NCBI RefSeq assembly: GCF_009017415.1
Contig: NC_092403.1
Coordinates: forward strand, 496,001 to 560,000
Length of the DNA: 64,000 nt
From: Aspergillus flavus
Lineage: Eukaryota; Ascomycota; Eurotiomycetes; Eurotiales; Aspergillaceae
Reading direction: 5' to 3'
In this document: piece by piece, positions 55,848 to 64,000 of the stretch
Numbering within the stretch: position 1 is the stretch's first letter
Layout of the letters: every line of letters begins with the position of its first letter
Translations under genes and position numbers: made by a program
Notes under the pieces: generated by a model
Database searches by the model: none
The model's input: only the letters and a program-made list of their open reading frames with translations
What the model was told of the DNA's origin: nothing

Positions 55848-56704
55848 CTACACACCAACCAACCCAACCAAAGAAATCCCCAAACCCCCATACCCACCCC
55901 CCTCAACCTCCTTCGCAGCCTCCATAAAATCCCCAACCGTCAACCTCAACCCAGCCTCCGAAACCAAATCCTCACCATCCCCAAGAACTCCCCTCTCCAA
56001 AGGCCCCGGCATACCCCCATTCAACTCCCAAACCCTCCCGTCCCCGCCCTTCACAAACCCCACAAAATGAAACCCGTTATCCTCCTCCGGCCCTGGCACC
56101 CCCGAACTACCTCCCCGCGCCGCATCCATATGCGCCTCCTCCAGAAACAATGCCTCATAAACCACCCTAGCACGATCCCCCGGCGCCAACGAGACCAGTT
56201 CCTCCCGTAACTTCGCCAACTCAGACCCACAAGCTAGATGCCTCCCATCATCGAGATTCAGCACACAGTGCAGAAACGCCATAAGGCCGCAAGCGTGGCC
56301 GATTGTCTGGGGGATCCAGATTGGGTCTGTTTCATTGGTGGTTGTGTATTTGGGGAGTGTGGATTGGAGGGTTGAGCGGGCGCGGGTGTAGATGGGTGCT
56401 GCGGCGAGGAAGATTAGGGCGTTGATGGGATGGGGTAGGTCTTGGGGAGGCGGGGAGAGGGTGAAGATGTCGTGGAAGGTGAGGGATTGGATTGAGAGGG
56501 TGGTAGCGAGGTGGGTGTGGACTTCGGGGTTGTTTTCTGGTTGGTTTTTTTTGTTAGTTTGTTGATTTTTTATACGCTGTGGATTGTTTGGATAGGAGGT
56601 GGGGATGTAGATGTATGTAGGTAGGTAGGTATGTGTATACCGAGGGGAATGAAGGTCTTGACCCCGTTGATGATTTTGGCGCCGGTGGGAAGTGTGGTGG
56701 ACAT
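55848..56704 (-). CDS. ubiquitin C-terminal hydrolase, UCH family (peptidase C12)
   Basis: Two exons (56704-56641, 56536-55848) give 250 residues. The start KTFIPLENNPEV is the usual UCH opening. PQTIGHACGLMAFLHCVLN holds the oxyanion Gln and the nucleophilic Cys, and GFHFVGFVKGGDGRVWEL supplies the catalytic His. The third member of the triad normally lies in an ELDG motif; here the codon is AAT and the motif reads ELNGG, so the Asp is replaced by Asn. The family trims small adducts from the ubiquitin C-terminus in the cytosol (Yuh1, UCH-L1/L3). With Asn the enzyme may be slowed, or act partly as a ubiquitin-binding protein. The intron contains a short GTAG repeat. The rest of the domain is complete, which argues against decay. 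Confidence 0.88.
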
Positions 56705-59075
56705 GGTTTTGATTGTTGATGATGGTGGGTTATGATAATTGAGTGATTTGATGATTGTGAAAGGAACTTGAAGTGTGGTGGTAATGTTTCTGTTGGATGT
56801 TGTTGGTAGGATGTCTTATTATGTCTCTAATTATTGTTAGGCAGAAGGGTGACGCAATGTACAAGGAATTGGGACCTGAGGATGGTTTTGTCCCCGCATG
56901 CATGAAGAGGCCTATTCACTGCTGTATGCATACTTACTGGCAACAGTGACATTGCATAAAGTTTGAATGAATTATTCGATCGGCATTGCTTATAGATAAG
57001 GGGTATCTTCGACAACATCGTTCCTATGCGAGCCGGGAAGTATAGCCCGGTCTCAGCTCTTCTGTTACTTCACCCGAATACGAGAAGGTTGAACTAGCTA
57101 TGCTTATACAAGGGTATGACCAGGGACAGAATTATTATTAAGATTTGAACAGAATTAATATTGCTTCCCCAGAGAATCAGCAGCGGTTTCAAAAAGAATG
57201 TAAGCAGATCTACTTTCAAACAATTCCACCCCATGCCATTCTATCAAAACGTTCTGTTATATTGTTCCCCTTAGGGCCTATATCTGTTCGCTTGTGACAA
57301 CGCCATCGCATATTATCTTATAGGTGTATTAAATTAAACTCCCACGTTCTTCTATTTTCGACAAGTCTTTTGAGACAGGTTAGTCATACTGTCGTGGCTA
57401 GAGGCAGACGTGCGCTGTAATACTAGGCTTGCTTTTGCGGTTGTCATCCAATTAGGGCAGGGGAAATCACCAGCCTTGAAGCATAGCAAGTGTAGTAACA
57501 ATTTGCGCCAATGACATCGTAGTATTGAGCTGAGCGGTGTACAAAAAGCAAAGAAAGCAAGCCAATAAAAGGGTACCAAGAGAGGCATTCAACCCGATGG
57601 AGAAATACACCTCGCTGATGGGCCTTGGGAGTAGCAAATAACTTGGATCAATACTAGTTCTGGCAGCTGACTTTATGAGACGGTATCGTGTTATGATTAG
57701 TTGCAACGGCATTGTATTCGTCTGCGAAGGTCATTCTTATTCGATGATCTCCACTCCGGGGCGCCATGGCGGAAATACACGACGCTTAATGGCAATGAAG
57801 TACCCACGTTGACAGGGGACATCCCGACGCATGTCAGTTTAACGATAGGACCATCATTGGCGGTGATCATCCTATCAGAGCAAACAACTAAGGCGAGGCT
57901 GTCATCTACCTCTGTATTAAATCTCCCAACGAGCCACCGGAACTTCAATCGTCCAGAGCAATCTTGCTACGAAGCTCCAACCTATAAACACTTTACCCTC
58001 TATCCTAAGAACCATATCCGAGATACCACAATAGCCATGGCAGTTCGTACCCGATCATGACCTAGCTTTTCTACATCACGTCTAAGTAAGAATGTAACGC
58101 TAACGAAATTACCAGGATACCTTTTGCACAGTTAATGGATGCTATGGAATTTGGCTTGTGGTCAACTATAACCTCGGATTCACTTCGGGCGGGTTCGCCA
58201 TCTGGAGTCTCGTGAACCAGGAAACTGGCGAGATAAGGAGTGCCCCAGAAAACGAGTGTACGGTTATCAGATAAAGCAGCAATTCGACTCGATTCTAGGA
58301 ATGACTTGTTTGGTCTTGTCCATTTAACGGAGGAGAGGCTGTGATTGCCGCTGGGCAAGGGAAGTGTGGACTCAGATATAGCGGGTAGTATATCAGGGAC
58401 TAGGGAAAGGATGAGTAGTATACGAATGAGAAAGACATAGGGATGTTCAATTCCTTGCTACGTACTTGGTTTATGTTTAGTTTTTTATGCATAAATCCGA
58501 TTTCCTCACTTCCTCCATGTCGTACATACATGGGAAGTCTCCGCTTAGCCCTAAAAACCTACGGATCCCTGACTTCAACGTCTCTGTAGTTCGCCCACCT
58601 CGCATATTTAAGCCAATCCTGAATAGAAGATTTACTCCTTATAGCCCATTAAATACTACGATAGCCAAGAAAAAGAATAACATAGCCACACTCGCTTAAT
58701 AGCAACTTTCATCTTCGAGGTCATAGAATACTTGGCATCGGGATGCCGAGACTCGTTATCTACCGAGCGCCTTTAGAGAATATTTATTAGACTAAGTGGT
58801 CTCCCGCCTGCGCTGCCCCCTTCAGTTCTTTACTAACATCTGTCGTCCTCACGCAATTATCGCAAGTTCAGGTCCAGCTCACCTCGCAATTGATCAATTC
58901 TCCCACCCACCAACGGTGTAAATATATCTTCTGATGGAGTCCGTTACCGTCAAAAATTTACTAGTACAAAACCACCAGAAAATATTAGTATTACCCATAT
59001 AGCCAGACCCACAGCATCATTCTGCACCACGATATCATTCCTTATTGATACTCAAAGATCAACCACCAATTCAGA
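56705..59075. other. gene-poor region containing an ambiguous locus
   Basis: Apart from the ambiguous locus at 57.7-58.45 kb, this 2.4-kb stretch shows nothing supportable. The right end has the promoter of the exchanger gene. Confidence 0.4.
57701..58450. other. possible small protein gene, strand unresolved
   Basis: On the plus strand a frame from 57701 can be spliced (donor about 58041, branch GCTAAC, acceptor ACCAG at 58114) in phase to an exon encoding DTFCTVNGCYGIWLVVNYNL and ending at 58274. On the minus strand the same DNA encodes a hydrophobic leader-like stretch VFLIRILLILSLVPDILPAI followed by about 95 protein-like residues (SSVKWTRPNKSFLESSRIAA), but there is no in-frame ATG upstream. 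Only one can be real. Neither matches a family I know. Confidence 0.3.
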
Positions 59076-60862
59076 ATGGCGATCAGCGAAACAGCCTTCG
59101 CCTACCACGAGCCAGCCATAAGCACAATCCTCAACCAAACAGGATTCCTGCTAGTCCTCAACCTAGTTAATGTGTGCCTCGACAAGCTCGTTTACTGCGG
59201 ACTAATTGGCCAGCTCTTCATCGGCATCCTCTGGGGCACTCCCGGCGCAAAATGGCTGACCCGGGACATGGAAACCGTGATCCAACAGCTCGGTTATCTC
59301 GGATTGATAATGCTCGTCTACGAAGGCGGGCTATCAACATCCCTCTCGTCCCTGAAAGCGAACCTCCTGCTTTCGCTCGCAGTAGCCATCACCGGCATCT
59401 GTGCACCGATGGGCCTCTCCTTCATTCTCACCGAGCTGGTGTCCGCAACGCCCCTCCAGGCCTTCTCTGCCGGAGCGGCTCTCAGCGCAACTAGTCTAGG
59501 AACTACGTTCACGATCCTCTCCACGACAGATCTAATCAAGACACGACTGGGCACGGTTACTACCGGCGCAGCCATGTTAGATGATGTCGTGGGACTGGTA
59601 TTGGTCCAGATCATCACCAACCTAGGCGGGAGTAGCGACTCGTTCAGTGCAGTGACAGTTATACGGCCTGTTTCTGTTTCTATCGGATTCGGGGTTGGTG
59701 TGTGGCTTTTGTGTCTGTTGGGTCTTAGACCTGCTTTAAGGGTGCTTCTGGCCCATAAGCATAGGTTCCCGGCGTTTACGGGGACGGTTCAGTTTTATTT
59801 TCTGGTGAATACGTGTTTACTGGTGGGGATGGTGGCTGGGGCTACTTATGCGGGCACGTCGAGTCTCTTTGCTGCGTATCTGGCTGGTGTGATGACGTCT
59901 TGGATGGATGACTTTTTCAAGGAGAATTCCGGGTCTGGGGATGCTGGTAATGGTAACGTGTCTTCTGAACCAGGAACGGAGAATACCTCTCAAGAGGAGA
60001 ATCCTACCGGTCAAGAGAAGGATTCCAACCAGAATGACCAAACAACTCGCCAACAGACTACCAGCACGAAACGTGAGACTCCCACCGGTAGTATGGTCTA
60101 TGAGAAATACTACCATGAACCTGTGACAAGGATCCTGGTCCCTCTGTTCTTCGTAAGTTACTCATTTCAACCAAGCTATGAAAACTACTAATAGGTAGAA
60201 TAAAGGCCTCAATCGGCTTCGCCATCCCCATCACGGAAATGTTCGACGGAAAAATAGTCTGGCGTGGCGTCGTCTACGCCACCCTCATGACATTCGGCAA
60301 GCTAATCACCGGTCTTTGGCTTGTGCGGTTATCGTCTCGACCTATTTCAAGTGTCCTCCGAATTCTTAAGAAACCATTTTCCCGCGTTGTCTTGTTCTGC
60401 GCGAGTCCTCGAACCGGTTCCAAGAAGCAAAAGAAAGGCACAACAGAGACACAACAACATCAAGACCCCCGAAACCCCGAGGACAAATCACAAGACCAAC
60501 CAACACCGACCCAAGCACACGAAACCGTCACCAGCGAACAACCAACCCAAATCTCTCAACCAACCTCGACTCTCCCACCGAAGCCCAGATCCCTCTATCC
60601 GGCGTCGATCCTGGGCCTGGCGATGGTCTCCCGCGGCGAAGTTGGTTATTTAATTGCTTCGCTCGCCGAGTCGAAGGGGATCTTCGGGACCAGCTCTAGT
60701 GGTGGTTCGTCGGAGACGTATCTGGTGATTGTGTGGGCGATCTCGCTGTGCACTCTCTTTGGGCCGATTTGTGTCGGGACGTTGGTTAAGAGGGTGAAGA
60801 CTTTGCAGCGGATGAGGGTGGATCGGGGTGGGGAGGATCCGTTGGGTGTTTGGGGGATTTAG
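59076..60862 (+). CDS. CPA-family monovalent cation/proton exchanger
   Basis: Two exons (59076-60152, 60206-60862) give 577 residues. About a dozen membrane spans carry the marks of the Na+/H+ exchanger (CPA2/KefB-like) fold: LIGQLFIGILWGTPGAKWL, GLIMLVYEGGLSTSLSSLKA, ALSATSLGTTFTIL, AAMLDDVVGLVLVQII (the DD/ND ion-binding site on helix 5), SLFAAYLAGVMTSW, and in exon 2 PRSLYPASILGLAMVSRGEV (substrate-binding helix). Two long hydrophilic insertions are unusual: Asn/Thr/Gln-rich residues about 285-345 and about 415-495. It should exchange Na+ or K+ for H+ at the plasma or an internal membrane. The Asp pair is intact, so activity is expected. Confidence 0.88.
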
Positions 60863-61564
60863 ATTGGTTTTGGTTGGGGAGTTGGCTTGAGGGGGTAGTG
60901 GTCGTCGTGGAAGTGTGGGATGGATTAGGTGTGTGTGTTAGGTGTAGGGAACGGGGATATTGTGGTGGAATATATGGGTACGTTTGAATACCGTTTGAAT
61001 GAGTATGTTTAGTTAGGATATAGCTATAGTGGAGTATACTGCAGTGCACTATCCTAGTGACATGGCAGTAAGAGGACTGAATCTAAAACCCTTTCAAGTC
61101 CATCGCAAGGTGATTCATGGTAATTGCTGTACCAGTCTCTGCTTTTACTTAGACGTGTGCATTCAAGAAGATGTGGTATTGCGATGATTTGTCTTACTGC
61201 CCTAAAACATGCAATAGTTTCCACGAGGTCAGAGAAACCAGACTTAACTAAAGAGATCTAGATTATATAGCAGTGCACGTGGGAATAAACTCACGATGGT
61301 GTTCTAAGCAGATAATTCTATGTAGACAGGCGTACAGCCGACTCGCGACGAACCCGATTGATGTGTCCCACCTGGATGAGGTAAGAACAACAATTATGAT
61401 AGTGTACATGGTTGTTTAAGCGGTGAGAGATACAGCATGATATACCTCCCGAACTATCTAGAAGCCCATTCTAGAAAACACTTAGAGCCCAGAGGAGCAG
61501 AATATACATAGCGATCAGACTCTAGGGTTCATTGTCATCTTCGCATTCTTCTTCCCTTAGTCCC
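60863..61564. other. convergent intergenic region
   Basis: About 0.7 kb between the 3' ends of the exchanger gene and gpi14; no gene supported. Confidence 0.5.
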
Positions 61565-62983
61565 TTAACATCCCTCCAATGCGACATCATTAATAATAAT
61601 GCCCAAAATCCAAATATTAACTGCAAAGAAACCCAAACTAGCGAGGAACAATCCCGGCACGAAACTGGACAAACCGAGGAATTCGAGGTAGTAGCCTTGT
61701 TGGAGCCAGAGGGCCTGGTGTTTTAGTTAGTGCTGTGGGTGCAATCCTGGTGTGGTGTCTTATTGACTCTGGAAGCAATAAATAGAAAACAAGGGCGTAT
61801 GCATACCTGAGCGATGACCCATAGAGCTGTAACTGTAATGCCCAGCCTTGGGTTCTTCATTAACGAAGAGGAAGGTAGGTAGAACGGAAGAAATATAAGA
61901 TACCAGAGGAAATACTTTTACACAAGTCAGTCTTCACATTTTCGGCGCGAACGAAGAGTGTAGGAATAGATTGGAGAAGCATACCTGGCTCGTGCACACT
62001 TTGTTAAACGTAACGAATGCGAACGTCTGGGCTAGCATCGCACCTGGCAGGCTTCTTTTGGCCAAAACAATCGGGATAACAACGACCGAGAGAAGCAACT
62101 GCGGAATGAAAGCTAGAGACTCAAAGCTCCCCTGGATGTCTCCGGCAGCGGAGAGATAAAGGAGGCTGCTGTAGGGCGAAAAATTGTGGCGGTGGTCAAT
62201 ACGAGTCAAGTGATGCAGATAGGTATGCTGCGCGAAAGGAAAGTCATAGAGAATGTACATGGAGATGTTGAGACCGGAGAAGGTGGCCAGTGCAGTGGTA
62301 GTGAGAAGAAGACGAGAGGGCGTTATGAAGTTGAAGATGTGGGTAAGAAGATTTCGATCGTCTTGTTCCGGCTTTTGCTTTTGCGAAGATGACTTCAGCC
62401 CTTCACGTTCTTCATCCAGCCACCAGATAATTGATGGCCCGTAAACAAAGGGGTAGATCTTGAAATGCACGCTGAGCCCGAGAAGTACTCCGGCGAGAGT
62501 GATCTTCCTGTTCAAGACAGCCCAGAGCAAGGCAATGACTAGCACACATAGGAGACCCTCGGAGCTACCTCGCGTACTAATATTGGCAACCATAGGATTC
62601 AGTAGCCAAACGCTGGCATACTTGAGAGCGCGTGGCGGGCTCATGCGGTAAAAGGACGTGAGCGCTTTCGCGATGAGCCATCCGGCCACCACGTCAGAGA
62701 GGGCGAAAAGAACTTTGCCAAAGGAGAAGAAACCATCCCAGGAGGTTGGTAGAAGCAACCACGCGAGAAGAGGCGTGTACCGGTACGTATCTCGAGCGTA
62801 TGGTGAATCACCCTTTGAAACATACCGGGCTGCGTCCGTGAAAACCATGTAGTCAATGTCGGTGTATTTGACGGCTGAGTGGGCATCTTGCCAGGCGCCA
62901 TAAACAAGAAGAATAGCACGTAAGACAATAGCGGCTCCAAAGACCAGTGATGGTCTCTCAAATAAAGAAGCCATGACCGACAA
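61565..62983 (-). CDS. gpi14: GPI mannosyltransferase I (PIG-M/Gpi14)
   Basis: Three exons (62983-61985, 61914-61807, 61714-61565), all phase 0, give 418 residues. It adds the first alpha-1,4-mannose from dolichol-phosphate-mannose to GlcN-(acyl)PI in the ER lumen during GPI-anchor synthesis. Family marks: the luminal DXD-type loop [90 protein letters not shown] and [20 protein letters not shown]. After the first splice the chain continues [20 protein letters not shown], a signature stretch of PIG-M. It is multi-pass (about ten spans) and ends in EGC. The gene is likely essential for the cell wall. Confidence 0.96.
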
Positions 62984-63535
62984 TTCTCTTATTGACTAGA
63001 GTTCATCAGGGCCACGTCAGTAAGCTTCAGATATTTCGAGACTTGAATCTAATGCACAAATATATCGATTGCACAGCAGAGCTATAAGATGGTGATATGA
63101 CAATCAATAACAGGGTAAATTTGTGGAAAATTCACTTTTATATTGTAACTGGGTTCATATGGTGATTGCAGATGCGCCTCGGGAGCATAACGTGTGGTTT
63201 TTGGCGTTTGGCGTTTTAGCTGAGTCAGCACCCTGACGATCCTTGTATAACTTCAAGTAATAGCATTTATGCAGTCTGTAATGGAAACATAGGCATCCAA
63301 AAACTGATGATCATTCATACACTATATGCTTTTTTAAATATCCCGGTTATATACACTCATCCATACCGTGCTCTTTCCTAAAAGACGACTCGCTTTGATG
63401 CAGACCCAGACAAAAGGAAAGTGGAAAAGAAAAAGAAGAATGCACAAAAAGAACTGATGAAGAAGAAAAGATATAAGAAGAAAGAAATAGTGCCCTTAAC
63501 CAGAAGGGCTAGATGTTTTAAATATATTTGTCCCT
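62984..63535. other. intergenic, gpi14 promoter side
   Basis: About 0.55 kb between the gpi14 start and the 3' end of the partial gene; A-rich around 63,410-63,490, probably the 3' UTR of the latter. Confidence 0.5.
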
Positions 63536-64000
63536 TTAGTAGTAGGGCAAAGGTGGATTTGCATAGTAGGCACCGTCTCCCATAGAGCCCCCCATAAAGG
63601 CTGCACCGTTGTTGGGATATTTCATGGTTTTGTCTGTTTGGGCGAACAGCGTTTCGTCGTTGAAGCTATTGGTGTCCGTTATTCCAGGCCATAGGCTGCT
63701 ATCGCTCCAGCTCAAGAAGTCCCATAGGTACTGAGCCGTCGAGTCGTCAATAACTGGAGGCGCAAACGGATCAAAGCCTGCCTCATTCTGAAGGAAAATG
63801 TTTTGGGACGGATGAAACCCTGAAGCGGCTCGAGGCACTGCCCCCTCGCGTGAGACAGCAAACATGCTATTGACAAGGCCAGCCTCGTTGGCCATGTTAG
63901 TCCCTCTCTTACTAGCCTCCAATATCTGCGATACGGCACCCAACGTCCTTTTTGCAGTCGGGCTCCATTGTTCCAGTCGGGCCAGGACAAGCATAGCCAT
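63536..64000 (-). CDS. C-terminal part of a probable fungal transcription regulator (cut by window edge)
   Basis: The last 154 residues of a longer protein whose 5' part lies beyond position 64000; the Met at the edge is probably internal. The start of the fragment (MLVLARLEQWSPTAKRTLGA) resembles the last helix of the fungal Zn2Cys6 transcription-factor regulatory domain. The remainder is a disordered tail rich in Asn, Gly, Phe and acidic residues (DFLSWSDSSLWPGITDTNSF), as in activation domains, ending YYANPPLPYY. No DNA-binding domain is visible in the fragment, so the class is an inference. Confidence 0.55.
   Translation of the reverse strand: MAMLVLARLEQWSPTAKRTLGAVSQILEASKRGTNMANEAGLVNSMFAVSREGAVPRAASGFHPSQNIFLQNEAGFDPFAPPVIDDSTAQYLWDFLSWSDSSLWPGITDTNSFNDETLFAQTDKTMKYPNNGAAFMGGSMGDGAYYANPPLPYY

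Noticed and set aside
1..64000. Transposons, CRISPR arrays, bacterial-type operons
   Set aside because: No transposase or reverse transcriptase motifs, terminal repeats or spaced direct repeats were seen, and gene structure is eukaryotic throughout.

Overview
This is eukaryotic, filamentous-fungal DNA. The gene set points to an Aspergillus/Penicillium-type ascomycete (Eurotiales): a CipC-like protein, a quinate-permease-type transporter, Nbs1, DNA polymerase kappa, squalene synthase and Gpi14. The genes carry short introns of about 50-80 nt with GT...CTAAC...AG signals. No transposon, CRISPR or bacterial feature was seen. Exon models were built by hand from splice signals and reading frame. 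For most genes the joined exons give an uninterrupted frame whose length is a multiple of three, which is the main support for them.

Left part (1-13.4 kb): a small cysteine-containing secreted-type protein whose signal peptide lacks an obvious ATG; a multi-exon MACPF/perforin-fold protein; a GNAT acetyltransferase; a CipC-like stress protein; and a cysteine-rich single-pass membrane protein. Long gene-poor stretches lie between them.

Middle left (13.4-28.2 kb): a Spherulin-4/GH135-like protein is divergent from a giant nine-exon gene encoding about 2,789 residues. That protein has a TIM-barrel-like N-terminal region, a large multi-pass membrane core and a C-terminal PelF-like GT4 glycosyltransferase. 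This pair looks like an exopolysaccharide synthase/hydrolase module related in kind to the galactosaminogalactan system, but without the other genes of that cluster. An F-box protein follows.

Middle (28-44 kb): a QutD-type quinate/sugar permease with palindromic QutA/Qa-1F-like sites far upstream, a tRNA-Glu(CTC), a membrane GT2 glycosyltransferase, and a head-to-head DNA-repair pair (nbs1 and a polymerase kappa) sharing a 180-bp promoter with three CACGTG boxes.

Right part (44-64 kb): a coiled-coil protein with a VGSQ repeat, an orphan 336-aa protein, a secreted histidine acid phosphatase, a DnaJ/DnaJ-X chaperone, erg9 (squalene synthase), a UCH-family deubiquitinase with a changed catalytic Asp, a CPA-type cation/proton exchanger, gpi14 (GPI mannosyltransferase I), and the C-terminal end of a probable transcription regulator cut by the window edge.
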